Source: Euzebyella saccharophila (lineage in GTDB: Bacteria > Bacteroidota > Bacteroidia > Flavobacteriales > Flavobacteriaceae). From it: 64,000 nt of DNA. Every line of letters starts with the position of its first letter. The first letter of the stretch is position 1. The position numbers and the translations under genes are program-made. Positions 25,121 to 33,245 of the stretch are shown here, one piece after another. The stretch lies in assembly GCF_014855495.1 (NCBI RefSeq), contig NZ_JACYFJ010000001.1, positions 62,001-126,000 on the forward strand. Direction: 5' to 3'. The notes beneath the pieces are model-generated. The model worked only from the letters and a program-made list of their open reading frames with translations, had not been told where the DNA came from and ran no database searches.

Positions 25121-25954
25121 CTATTGCTCATCGCCAATTTTAAACGTAATGACCGGCACTTTGGAGTGATTGGCAATATCTTCGCCTATACTTCCCATAA
25201 AGAAATGTGCCAATCCCCTTCTGCCGTGCGTGGGTATACCAATGGCATCCGCGCCATTATTTTCACTGTAGTTAATGACGCCACTCTCTACCGTATAGTC
25301 ATTGTGTATGCTCACCTCATCAGTACTTTTAGCCTCGTGCAAAAATTTATTGATACGTTTGTAGGCATCCGCACTACTCAAAAAACTATCCCCAGGTGTA
25401 TTCACATATACCAGGTTTAATTCGGCATTAAAAAGTTTTGCAAATTGCTTTGCCCGTGCAAAGGCGGATAGGTTTTCCAGTTCAAAATCGCAGGCAAAAA
25501 CGAATCGGTCAATTTTAAAATCGGTCATCTCCTCTTTCACCACAATAACGGGAATATCAGAGGTTCTAACCACCTTTTCGGCATTGCTTCCGATGAAGAT
25601 TTCCGAGAGACCATCAGCTCCATGAGACCCCATTACAACCAAGTCCGCTTCATGCTTTTTGGCAATTTCGTTCACCTCGCTAAACACCTTATAATGTTTG
25701 ATAATCGGGGTGACCTTTACATCCTTTAAAAACGGTTTTTGTAAAAAGTCATCAAAGCGTTTTTCTGCCAATTTTATTAGAAATACCATCTGCTCAGGGT
25801 GGTAACCTTCAGAGGAAGTAATCATAGCTTGGTTCAACTCCAACATATGCAAGGCGAATATTTCCGCTCCGTACTTTTTGGACAGTGATACCGCCACCTT
25901 CATGGCATATTCCGATTGTTCGGAAAAATCTACGGGGACAATTATTTTTTTCAT
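25121..25954 (-). CDS. Universal stress protein, two UspA domains
   Basis: 277 residues from ATG 25954 (MKKIIVPVDFSEQSEYAMKVAVSL). Longer frames begin at or beyond the promoter, so I reject them. Domain 1 (about 1-145) ends with VVMGSHGADGLSEIFIGSNAEKVVRTSDIPVIVV, domain 2 (about 150-277) with GIPTHGRRGLAHFFMGSIGEDIANHSKVPVITF. Both carry the G-2X-G-9X-G(S) nucleotide loop, so ATP binding is likely. An inverted repeat with Crp/Fnr-like form sits upstream, suggesting control by such a regulator under low oxygen or stress. Confidence 0.9.
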   Translation of the reverse strand: MKKIIVPVDFSEQSEYAMKVAVSLSKKYGAEIFALHMLELNQAMITSSEGYHPEQMVFLIKLAEKRFDDFLQKPFLKDVKVTPIIKHYKVFSEVNEIAKKHEADLVVMGSHGADGLSEIFIGSNAEKVVRTSDIPVIVVKEEMTDFKIDRFVFACDFELENLSAFARAKQFAKLFNAELNLVYVNTPGDSFLSSADAYKRINKFLHEAKSTDEVSIHNDYTVESGVINYSENNGADAIGIPTHGRRGLAHFFMGSIGEDIANHSKVPVITFKIGDEQ

Positions 25955-25995
25955 GATGTTGCTATTTTTAATTGCTAATACCTTTCGTATACCAT

Positions 25996-26003
25996 CAAAG
26001 CTA
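25996..26003 (-). promoter_or_regulatory. Putative -7 box of universal stress protein promoter
   Basis: Minus strand reads TAGCTTTG, a full TAnnTTTG match, 41 nt before the ATG at 25954. No TTG was found at the normal -33 distance, which fits a promoter that needs an activator. Confidence 0.5.
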
Positions 26004-26025
26004 CCAAACCCTTTGTTGAAAAAAT

Positions 26026-26039
26026 ATGACAAACGTCAT
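26026..26039. promoter_or_regulatory. Crp/Fnr-like palindrome ATGAC-N4-GTCAT
   Basis: Perfect 5-bp arms with a 4-bp centre, the same spacing as Fnr-type sites (TTGAT-N4-ATCAA). Its centre is about 33 bp upstream of the centre of the -7 box, which puts it near -40, the class II activator position. Regulator identity is inference. Confidence 0.45.
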
Positions 26040-26061
26040 GTATTTTAGCACGAGCGCTCCC

Positions 26062-26439
26062 CTATTTGGAGGTTCTTTTACCCCTTTCCAAATTCTCCTG
26101 AACCCGAAAAGCAATTATCTTTCCAATTAGTTCTAGGGGCAAAGGTTCGTTTAAAGGGAATTGAACCGAACCCTTGCCTTGTTGATACCCTGATAATTCT
26201 TTTTTAAAAGCTTCATGCCCAGAAGGTGTTGCGTAAAAACCAATATGATTTTTATAGGCAGCAAAACAAACAAGGGGCCTCCCCTGTGTTTTATAAGCTG
26301 GCATACCGTAACTAATAGATTCTTGGGCATCCGAAGCTACTTTTAATATTGTATTTCGCATTTTGCGAAGTAAGGCCTGTACTTCAGGAGGAAATTCCTC
26401 GATATAAGCATCTACAGTTGTCACCTTTTTGATCTTCAT
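26062..26439 (-). CDS. DUF1801 (YdhG-like) protein
   Basis: 125 residues with the family pattern VDAYIEEFPPEVQALLRKMRNTILKVASDAQESISYGMPAYK, GRPLVCFAAYKNHIGFYATP and late LPLELIGKIIAFRVQEN. The group is loosely named after YdhG/YyaL iron-chaperone folds (related to frataxin-like and SRPBCC neighbours). No experimental role. It is the last of three small same-strand genes (NTF2-like, SRPBCC, DUF1801) with short gaps. Confidence 0.85.
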   Translation of the reverse strand: MKIKKVTTVDAYIEEFPPEVQALLRKMRNTILKVASDAQESISYGMPAYKTQGRPLVCFAAYKNHIGFYATPSGHEAFKKELSGYQQGKGSVQFPLNEPLPLELIGKIIAFRVQENLERGKRTSK

Positions 26440-26454
26440 TCAAGCGGATTTTGT

Positions 26455-26868
26455 TTACGATTTCCCCTCTGCATATTTCTTGAAATTTTGCAGTATGGCA
26501 TTCCAACCCTGTTCTTGCATTTCGAGTGGATTCATGCTTTCTGGTTCAAAAGTTTCAGTAATTTGTGTTCCATCACCAACGTCATCAAAAGTAACCAGAA
26601 CCTTCCTATCGTCCTCAAGAACGTATTCCAATTTGGCAGGAGATTCCACCAAGGTGAAGTGTCCGCCAAAATCGAAACCCATGCTTCCGTCTTTTGCTTC
26701 CATTCGGGATGAAAATTTACCTCCAGGCCTTAAATCATTTTCCGCACGAGGACAGCACCAGTCATCGGAGGCAAAATTCCAATGAACGATATGTTTGGGT
26801 TGGTTCCAGTATTCCCAAACTTTAGATCTCTTCCTGTTTACAATAGTTTCGATGGTTATTGTTTTCAT
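26455..26868 (-). CDS. SRPBCC/AHSA1-like START-fold protein
   Basis: 137 residues. ITIETIVNRKRSKVWEYWNQPKHIVHWNFASDDWCCP and the later DGTQITETFEPESMNPLEMQEQGWNAILQNFKKY match the AHA1/SRPBCC family (hydrophobic ligand-binding cavity). These proteins often accompany DUF1801 proteins, as here. Ligand unknown. ATG at 26868; the upstream NTF2-like gene stops 12 nt earlier. Confidence 0.85.
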   Translation of the reverse strand: MKTITIETIVNRKRSKVWEYWNQPKHIVHWNFASDDWCCPRAENDLRPGGKFSSRMEAKDGSMGFDFGGHFTLVESPAKLEYVLEDDRKVLVTFDDVGDGTQITETFEPESMNPLEMQEQGWNAILQNFKKYAEGKS

Positions 26869-26880
26869 AACGAGATAGGT

Positions 26881-27261
26881 TTATTCGAGTTTTATAACAT
26901 GAGAAACGAGTCTGGAAATCTCCGTACCCTTGGCATTTGTAAATGTGTAGATATCGGCAAAAGAATACCGGCTACCGTCATTTAGCAAAAGTTGGCCTTG
27001 AACGGCTGCCTCACGGCCGTGAGTAATGATATTCATTAGAATCATCTCTTTTGAAGGGTAGGCTTTCATGGTTTCCAAAGCAGCCTTAAAATTTTCCTTT
27101 CCCTGTATTGACTTATCTCCTACCAAGACCCATTCAAAATTGTCGGAAACACTATTGATCATAAAATCGATGACCACTTCAGCAAAGGCTTTATTGAACT
27201 CCAATAAGAATCTCTTTTTTGGGGCGTTCCCACAGGTTGTTTTGCAGGCAAACTTTACCAT
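26881..27261 (-). CDS. SnoaL/NTF2-like protein
   Basis: 126 residues. The cone-shaped NTF2 fold is suggested by EFNKAFAEVVIDFMINSVSDNFEWVLVGDKSIQGKENFKAALETM and the strands AAVQGQLLLNDGSRYSFADIYTFTNAKGTEISRLVSHVI. These are usually small-molecule binding or isomerase folds; nothing specific can be assigned. Two early cysteines (CKTTCG) are unusual but may be an N-terminal extension. First of the three small genes in this run. Confidence 0.72.
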   Translation of the reverse strand: MVKFACKTTCGNAPKKRFLLEFNKAFAEVVIDFMINSVSDNFEWVLVGDKSIQGKENFKAALETMKAYPSKEMILMNIITHGREAAVQGQLLLNDGSRYSFADIYTFTNAKGTEISRLVSHVIKLE

Positions 27262-27284
27262 AATAAAAATGCTTTATTACTTAA

Positions 27285-28889
27285 CTAATATTGCCCATCC
27301 AGCAGTTTTACGGGCTTTAACTCATTACCATCCCCATCTAACAAATAAGGTTCAAAATCATCATCGTTTACCCAACCGGCCTTAGGTTTTTCACCACGCA
27401 TAAATTTACCATAGAAATCTCTTCCCCTTACAAAGGGGGCCTGCTCGTATAGGTGTCCGTAACCTTGCATTCTTAAATCACCCTGTTGTAAAAGTTTAGC
27501 CTCCATTTCTTCTTTCATAGCTGATTTTATGCTCGCATAGGCTGGATCAGAAGCCAAATTGTTCATACAAAAAGGGTCTTTCGCCACATCATAAAGTTCT
27601 TCCTGCACTCTTTTTCCAAAAGAAAGTTTCCAATAACTTGCATCGCCATTTCTACGAAGTTTTAAAATTTCCGTCTTGGTAGGGCTTCCATCGGTATTTA
27701 AATAACCTGTTTCCGGATTACCTTTGGGCCAGCGGTCAATTTCATAGTTTTTTACGTAAAGCATATTGTTTTTGTGAATGCCTCTGATTGGGTAGCCCAC
27801 ATCATTGGGGCGGCCGGTATCATGCCTTTCCTTTCCCACCAAAACAAAGTCGCGAGACGGCTCAACTTGTCCATTTTTATTGGATGTCAGAAGGAATTTT
27901 AAGCTATTGCCTGCCGCTGGGTGCATACCGGAAGTTTTCCAATCAATTCCTGCAACGTCTAAAAAAGTAGGCGCCAAATCAATAAAACTAATATAGTCAT
28001 CCACTACCCTATTTTTAGTTTTCATTTGCGCAGGCCAAACTGCGGCCATAGGCACATGATTGGCATTTTCATATTGATCGCCCTTTACCCGCGGAAAAGG
28101 CATACCATGATCGGAAGTCACTATAATCAACGTATTCTCATAGGCTCCATTCTCTTTTAAAGTTTGAACAATTTTCTGGATATGGGCATCAAAATCTTCA
28201 ATTTCCAGCGCATAGTCCAACAAATCATTTCGGGTCACTTCATTGTCTGGCCAGTAGGGAGGGAAGTCTTTGATCATATCTTCTGTTTTACCGCCCAAGC
28301 GTTTTCCCGAACCATATTCATACCCTCGGTGCGGTTCCAGACTACCAACCCAAAAACTCCATGGCTGTCCTTTTGGAGCTCTTTCAAGAAAATCTGCAAA
28401 ATTAGAACTGTAGTCGTTATCGGAAATACTAGGGGTCAAGGGTTCCAAGCTCTTTTCGTTGAAAGCCGGACCTAGTACTTCCCGCTGTTTTCCATCTGCG
28501 GTTAGGGTGATTGCCGGTCCATAACCCTTTGCAGTATGCCCTACGGTGTAACCATTTTCCTTTAATACCTCTTGATAGGATTTGAATTTCGAAGGGAAGT
28601 AAATGACGTGGTTCGCAGCGGCATCCAGTTGCCAAGAATTTCTACCTGTGATAATAGAAGCACGGGAAGGGGCACATTTGGCATTGGGCGTGTAAGCCCT
28701 GGTAAAAAGTACACCTTCATTAGCAATGGCATCAAAGCCCGGGGTGTTAACATAGGTACTACCGTAGGCACCCATATCTAAACCGGCGTCATCGAAAATT
28801 AATACAAGAATATTAGGCTTTTCCTTATTTTGAGCAGGGATGATGTTGGTAGAAAAGAAACAAAACAAGAAACAATAAATTATTTTCAT
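27285..28889 (-). CDS. Sulfatase (family S1, heparan N-sulfatase-like), secreted
   Basis: 534 residues with a signal peptide (MKIIYCFLFCFFSTNIIPAQ). The catalytic motif is C72-A-P-S-R in NAKCAPSRASIITGR, where the cysteine becomes formylglycine. Metal ligands appear as DD in VLIFDDAGLD and TSDHGMPFPRVKG. The order resembles SGSH-like sulfatases (N-sulfoglucosamine sulfohydrolase), suggesting a glucosamine-type substrate, but no sure subfamily call is possible by eye. It stands outside the fucose locus and beside no carbohydrate enzymes. A sulfatase-maturing enzyme is not in the window. Confidence 0.88.
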   Translation of the reverse strand: MKIIYCFLFCFFSTNIIPAQNKEKPNILVLIFDDAGLDMGAYGSTYVNTPGFDAIANEGVLFTRAYTPNAKCAPSRASIITGRNSWQLDAAANHVIYFPSKFKSYQEVLKENGYTVGHTAKGYGPAITLTADGKQREVLGPAFNEKSLEPLTPSISDNDYSSNFADFLERAPKGQPWSFWVGSLEPHRGYEYGSGKRLGGKTEDMIKDFPPYWPDNEVTRNDLLDYALEIEDFDAHIQKIVQTLKENGAYENTLIIVTSDHGMPFPRVKGDQYENANHVPMAAVWPAQMKTKNRVVDDYISFIDLAPTFLDVAGIDWKTSGMHPAAGNSLKFLLTSNKNGQVEPSRDFVLVGKERHDTGRPNDVGYPIRGIHKNNMLYVKNYEIDRWPKGNPETGYLNTDGSPTKTEILKLRRNGDASYWKLSFGKRVQEELYDVAKDPFCMNNLASDPAYASIKSAMKEEMEAKLLQQGDLRMQGYGHLYEQAPFVRGRDFYGKFMRGEKPKAGWVNDDDFEPYLLDGDGNELKPVKLLDGQY

Positions 28890-29003
28890 AGTTGGTTGGG
28901 TTGATCGTAGAAAATTAAAGAATAAACCAAGGCAATGTGCAACCGATCATCAAAAAAATGTTATGTATATATCTCATCATTCAACATTTTAGGCATAAAA
29001 CCC

Positions 29004-29011
29004 TATTTTTG
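29004..29011 (+). promoter_or_regulatory. Putative -7 box of the nucleotidyltransferase-kinase operon
   Basis: TATTTTTG is a full TAnnTTTG match, 26 nt before the ATG at 29038. The spacing implies a leader of about 20 nt. No TTG at -33 was found. Confidence 0.5.
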
Positions 29012-29037
29012 CCCGAACTCAATAAATTCAGCAGAAA

Positions 29038-29928
29038 ATGACATTACTTCTTATGGCAGCCGGTAGCGGAAGCCGATACGGTAAATTGAAACAATTTGAT
29101 GACCTTGGCCCCAATGGCGAATTTCTAATGGAATTTGGAATAAGCGATGCGCTCAAAAACGGCTTTGACCATATTGTACTGATAACCAAAAAGGACAATG
29201 TCAATTTTTTGGAAGACCATCTAAGAAACCGTTTACCGGCCAACATTAAATTAGATGTTCTTGCTCAAGAGTTAACTGATTTACCTCAAGGTTGCACTTT
29301 TGAAGGGGAAAGAACAAAACCATGGGGTACCGCACATGCCGTTTGGACGGCCAGAAATGTAATTTCCGGTCCGTTTGCAGTATTGAACGCCGATGATTTC
29401 TACGGACAGCCCGCTTACGAAAACGCCGCTAATTTTATGCGCGCCCATAAAGATGACAATACCTATGCCTTGGTAGGCTACACCCTAAAAAACACCCTAT
29501 CTGAGCACGGTTCGGTTTCTAGAGGTGTTTGTAAGGTAGACGGGGATAATTTGCTTTCAGTGGATGAGCGCTTAAAACTAGAGGCCAAGGATGGTAAAGT
29601 AATTGATGAAGATTCAGGAAACGAGTATACCGGGGAAGAGCATGTAAGCATGAACTTTTGGGTATGTAAACCTTCCATCTTCGATAAAATAGAAAGTGAT
29701 TTTAGAGCTTTTCTTGACAGTGCGGACCTTGGCGCTAAAAGTGAGCTTTACATTCCAAAAATAATTCAAGACATGCTTCAGGCAGGAGAAATTTCTGTAA
29801 AGGTAGTTCCATCTGGAGGTGATTGGTTTGGCGTTACCTATGCCAGTGACCGAGAGACTGCGGTAAACTATCTAAATGAAAAGACCGCTGCCGGCAAATA
29901 TAGTTCGCCACTTTGGCCTAACGAATGA
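29038..29928 (+). CDS. Sugar-1-phosphate nucleotidyltransferase
   Basis: 296 residues. The NTP-transferase signature LLLMAAGSGSRYGKLKQ (residues 3-19) has G-x-G-x-R and the lysine, followed by KPWGTAHAVWTARNVISGPFAVLNADDFYG (nucleoside and metal site with D in NADD). The later EEHVSMNFWVCKPSIFDKIE and KVVPSGGDWFGVTY are typical of the small UDP-sugar pyrophosphorylase-like group. The stop overlaps the start of the kinase gene, so the two are one functional pair: kinase makes sugar-1-phosphate, this enzyme makes the nucleotide sugar. Sugar identity unknown. Confidence 0.85.
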   Translation: MTLLLMAAGSGSRYGKLKQFDDLGPNGEFLMEFGISDALKNGFDHIVLITKKDNVNFLEDHLRNRLPANIKLDVLAQELTDLPQGCTFEGERTKPWGTAHAVWTARNVISGPFAVLNADDFYGQPAYENAANFMRAHKDDNTYALVGYTLKNTLSEHGSVSRGVCKVDGDNLLSVDERLKLEAKDGKVIDEDSGNEYTGEEHVSMNFWVCKPSIFDKIESDFRAFLDSADLGAKSELYIPKIIQDMLQAGEISVKVVPSGGDWFGVTYASDRETAVNYLNEKTAAGKYSSPLWPNE

Positions 29929-31004
29929 ATAACCATACCAACCACCAACTAAACCAATTATTGACCCATTTTTCCGTTGCGAAAAAAACGTATAGTTTTA
30001 GTCCGCTTACCGACGGATTTATCAATGATACTTTTTTGGTCCTTGACGGAAACGATCCGCTGTACATTTTACAGCGGATCAACCATAAAGTATTTACCAA
30101 TATAAATGGGTTAATGAACAATATTCATGATGCCTTTGAACATCTGAATGACACGGACTATCAAAAAATAACATTGGTTCCTTCTTTGGAAGGCCAGAGC
30201 TATTACACGAACAAAGGGGCCGAACCGTCTTACTGGCGAGTGATGACCTACATCAAAGATAGTACCGCCCACAACACCACCAAGAATACTGATGTCGCTT
30301 TTGAAGCAGGTAAAATAATTGCCAAGTTCAACATATTGTTGGAAAAGGCAGAAGCGAACAACTATGTGGATACTATTCCACAATTTCATGATTTACAGCT
30401 ACGCGAAAACCAATTTAATGTGGCTTTGGCCCAAGCCTCCAAAGAAAAGCTAAAAATTGCCGAAGAGGCCATTACTTTTTCAAATGAAGTATTGAACCTA
30501 TTGCATGAGGTAAATTTAAACCATCTACCCATTAGGGTGTGTCACAACGATACCAAGTTAAACAACATTCTTTTCTCAAAAAGCACCAACAAAGCTCTAT
30601 GCCTTATTGATTTGGACACTTTGATGAGGGGCAAATTCTTGTTTGATTTTGGAGATGCTGTACGCACAATCGTAAACACTGCCCCGGAAGACGAACAAAA
30701 TCACGAAAAAATCACTTTTGAAAAAGAGTTGTTCGAGGCTTTTATTTCGGGTTTGGCGGCTAACGGTCCTTTTTTGTCCAAAGAAGAAATTGAAACGCTA
30801 CATTGGGGTGCTATTTTAATGCCATTTCTTCATGGAATAAGGGCGCTTACAGATTACCTAAATGGCAATATTTACTACAAAGTCGCTTACGAGAACCAAA
30901 ATTATGATCGTAGCCTAAGTCTCTTCAATTTTACAAAAAAAGCCCTTGCCCAAACTTCCTTTATGCAGAAAATAATAGCAAAAAATTTAGCTTCCAAAAG
31001 CTAA
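29925..31004 (+). CDS. NahK-like sugar 1-kinase (APH fold)
   Basis: 359 residues, overlapping the previous stop by 4 nt. The start (PLTDGFINDTFLVLDGNDPLYILQRINHKVFTNINGLMNNI) strongly resembles N-acetylhexosamine 1-kinase NahK of bifidobacteria (GHIN-TYLV, YILQ-N--VF, LM-N). Kinase site: VCHNDTKLNNILF (HxDxxxxN, near residues 206-217) and LIDLDTLMRGKFLFDFGDAVR for the metal. NahK phosphorylates GlcNAc/GalNAc at O1. The specificity of this homologue cannot be assumed. Confidence 0.82.
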   Translation: MNNHTNHQLNQLLTHFSVAKKTYSFSPLTDGFINDTFLVLDGNDPLYILQRINHKVFTNINGLMNNIHDAFEHLNDTDYQKITLVPSLEGQSYYTNKGAEPSYWRVMTYIKDSTAHNTTKNTDVAFEAGKIIAKFNILLEKAEANNYVDTIPQFHDLQLRENQFNVALAQASKEKLKIAEEAITFSNEVLNLLHEVNLNHLPIRVCHNDTKLNNILFSKSTNKALCLIDLDTLMRGKFLFDFGDAVRTIVNTAPEDEQNHEKITFEKELFEAFISGLAANGPFLSKEEIETLHWGAILMPFLHGIRALTDYLNGNIYYKVAYENQNYDRSLSLFNFTKKALAQTSFMQKIIAKNLASKS

Positions 31005-31146
31005 ATGTGTAGGTTACTTGGTACTTTCGGCTATATCAAACCATTAATTAGCTCAATAGGGTTTTTCTGTCTTAAAGCTTCCTTAATTACTATTTCAAAA
31101 GGTTTATACATCTCTATGTTTGCAGGTACAACACCTAAATTAATAG

Positions 31147-31518
31147 ATGATGAAAACAATATCAAATTACATAGGCATCGTTCTTTTGATTACCACCGTT
31201 ACCATTTCTTGCAGCAAGGATAATGACCCTACCGACGACAATCTTTTTGTAGGGACTTATGATGGCACCATAAGTTATTCCGAACTGGAAAGCGAAACCA
31301 ATATTACCACAGAAGATGGCCGGGTAACGGTCGTTAAAGTTGGTGATAATTATCGTTTTGACTTCTCCAACGGTATCCCCAGCATCAATGGCATTACCAT
31401 GGAAAAAAATCAAAATATCTTGATTAATAGTTCCGGTAGCATCAAAATTGACGAAGGAGAACTACTAATAACTTATACTGAAGAAGGAGAAACTTGGGGC
31501 GCTGATTGCACCCGATAA
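31147..31518 (+). CDS. Small lipoprotein, hypothetical
   Basis: 123 residues starting at ATG 31147 or 31150 (MKTISNYIGIVLLITTVTISCSKD, lipid cysteine near residue 21). The rest is a short beta-rich domain (LFVGTYDGTISYSELESETNITTEDGRVTVVKVGDNYRF), resembling the small calycin/lipocalin-like lipoproteins of Flavobacteria. No known function. It follows the kinase by 142 bp and may be separately transcribed. Confidence 0.68.
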   Translation: MMKTISNYIGIVLLITTVTISCSKDNDPTDDNLFVGTYDGTISYSELESETNITTEDGRVTVVKVGDNYRFDFSNGIPSINGITMEKNQNILINSSGSIKIDEGELLITYTEEGETWGADCTR

Positions 31519-31556
31519 TTCTTTTCTTAAACCAGTGTTCAATTAAAAAGAAAAAC

Positions 31557-32015
31557 ATGACACAACATATCATATTTGACCGTTTAGAATCCATATATTC
31601 TGAATTAATTTCGGCCGAAAGCATTTACGCAACCTTGATTCAAGCAGATAGATTTCCACATAAAAGACCGTATTTTAAACACCGTTATTTTCAATATGGA
31701 ACATTTGCAAAAAATCTACATGAGGAGGTAGTTGCTGTAACAGGTCATAAACCCCTGCGCAACGCCGTAAACGAGGATACTTCAATTTATAAAAGTATTG
31801 AAAGCTCCATTCTGGAAGAATCCCTTACAGTACAAGAAGTGGACGCCCTGGTAGTAAAAACTGAAAAGAAATTAATTTCCAGATACCAACAAGTACTAAA
31901 GTATTCTGAGTTATCCAACACTACTCAAGCTATATTGGAATCGCAGGTGGAAGAACTTAACAACGAATGGCAAAAACTACGTTCTAATTTGCAAATTGAA
32001 TTGCATAAAGATTAG
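31557..32015 (+). CDS. Helical ferritin-like (DUF2383-like?) protein
   Basis: 152 residues from ATG 31557; the longer frame from TTG 31506 overlaps the preceding stop region and adds a polar tail. Long amphipathic helices are apparent: IFDRLESIYSELISAESIYATLIQADRF, TFAKNLHEEVVAVTG, VDALVVKTEKKLISRYQQVLKYSE and STQAILESQVEELNNEWQKL-type end. Together they look like a four-helix bundle of the DUF2383/PA2169 type. This call is by pattern only; iron-binding residues are not clearly complete. Confidence 0.55.
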   Translation: MTQHIIFDRLESIYSELISAESIYATLIQADRFPHKRPYFKHRYFQYGTFAKNLHEEVVAVTGHKPLRNAVNEDTSIYKSIESSILEESLTVQEVDALVVKTEKKLISRYQQVLKYSELSNTTQAILESQVEELNNEWQKLRSNLQIELHKD

Positions 32016-32078
32016 AACAAGATACGTCATAGAAGGTACTTGTCATGTTAAAATGCTTTAGGAACTCCTTAACGTGAG

Positions 32079-32129
32079 TTTGGCAATGTTCGTTGGAATA
32101 TTGAGTAATTTTGTTCTCTTATTCCAACG
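32079..32129 (+). promoter_or_regulatory. Promoter inside a 10-bp inverted repeat, before LLM gene
   Basis: The arms are CGTTGGAATA (32091-32100) and TATTCCAACG (32120-32129), a perfect 10-bp inverted repeat with a 19-nt centre. The centre contains TAATTTTG (32106-32113), a -7 box, and a TTTG at 32079-32082 lies 23 nt upstream of it. The ATG follows 3 nt after the right arm. This geometry suggests a repressor operator over the promoter. Confidence 0.5.
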
Positions 32130-32132
32130 GAT

Positions 32133-33161
32133 ATGGCTACTAAAAAAATACCTTTTTCTATTCTTGAACTGGCGACTATTGGCGCGGGTTTTACTACTAC
32201 CGAAGTTTTTCAGAACAGTTTAAAACTGGCCCAAAAGGCCGAAGAATTCGGATACAAACGATTTTGGTTGGCCGAACATCACAATATGGTAAGTATTGCC
32301 AGTACGGCCACGTCCGTTTTGATGGGGCATATTGCCGGTGGTACTAAGAAAATAAGGGTAGGATCAGGCGGTATTATGCTACCCAATCACTCTTCTATGC
32401 TCATTGCTGAGCAATTTGCCACCCTGAGCGCTTTATACCCAAATAGAATTGACATGGGCCTGGGTAGGGCTCCCGGCACTGACCAAACTACGGCTCAAGC
32501 CATTAGGCCCGATAGAATGCAGGCGGTATATCGTTTTCCGGAAGAGTTAAAGAATATTCAGCAATATTTTTCAACAGAAAACAAGCACGCCAAAGTACGG
32601 GTGCCCATTGCCGAGGGAGTTCATATGCCCATTTATATCCTAGGTTCCAGTACGGACAGTGCGCATTTAGCCGCAAAAGAAGGTTTGCCATATGTGTTTG
32701 CCAGCCACTTTGCCCCTACCCATCTTTTTGAGGCATTTCATATATACCATAACAACTTTAAGCCGTCTAAGTATTTGGACAAGCCATTTACCATGGCCTG
32801 CGTAAATGTTTTGGCTGCTGATACGGATGAGGAAGCCGAGCGAATGTCTACCTCTAGCATTCGAATGATTCTTGGGGTGCTTTCGGGTAAAATTGATTAT
32901 TTACAGCCTCCAATGGAGATGACGCTGCAACTGCAACAAATTTCAATGAATCCTGCCGTACAGAGAATGATGAAGTATTCCTTTATTGGCAGTAAGGATA
33001 CGGTGAAGGTTCAGATTGCTAAATTCTTGGAAGAAACAGGCGTGGATGAAATTATGGTGGCCTCCCACATTTACGACCCAGAAGCGAGAATACATTCGTA
33101 TCGCCTATTTTCTGAGATTATGGAGGAATTGGAAAATGAAAAGTGGGAAGTCTTGAACTAA
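32133..33161 (+). CDS. LLM-class flavin-dependent oxidoreductase
   Basis: 342 residues with the luciferase-like monooxygenase fold: PFSILELATIGAGFTTTEVFQNSLKLAQKAEEFGYKRFWLAEHHNMVSIASTATSVLMGHIAGGTKKIRVGSGGIMLPNHSSMLIAEQFATLSALYPNRIDMGLGRAPGTD. This closely follows the group annotated as LLM class flavin-dependent oxidoreductase (MsnO8-like family). It should use reduced FMN; the substrate is unknown. An operator-like inverted repeat precedes it. Confidence 0.9.
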   Translation: MATKKIPFSILELATIGAGFTTTEVFQNSLKLAQKAEEFGYKRFWLAEHHNMVSIASTATSVLMGHIAGGTKKIRVGSGGIMLPNHSSMLIAEQFATLSALYPNRIDMGLGRAPGTDQTTAQAIRPDRMQAVYRFPEELKNIQQYFSTENKHAKVRVPIAEGVHMPIYILGSSTDSAHLAAKEGLPYVFASHFAPTHLFEAFHIYHNNFKPSKYLDKPFTMACVNVLAADTDEEAERMSTSSIRMILGVLSGKIDYLQPPMEMTLQLQQISMNPAVQRMMKYSFIGSKDTVKVQIAKFLEETGVDEIMVASHIYDPEARIHSYRLFSEIMEELENEKWEVLN

Positions 33162-33245
33162 CAAGAGCTTAAATGTAAATTATTTAGCAAACAAGCAAAA
33201 TACCCCTATTTTAATTTTAAGTGTTACATTTAGAGTGATTTAGAA

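Noticed and set aside
25955-26032. N-terminal extension of the universal stress protein
   Set aside because: UspA domains begin at the MKKIIVPVD segment. The extension overlaps the -7 box and Fnr-like dyad.
31005-31223. Small plus-strand frame (MCRLLGTFGYIKPLIS...)
   Set aside because: It overlaps the start of a lipoprotein gene with a clear lipobox and shows no domain or leader.
33170-33232. Inverted repeat TAAATGTAA ... TTACATTTA before the TauE-like gene
   Set aside because: Arms are only 9 bp, AT-rich and 45 bp apart. Chance occurrence is likely at this base composition.
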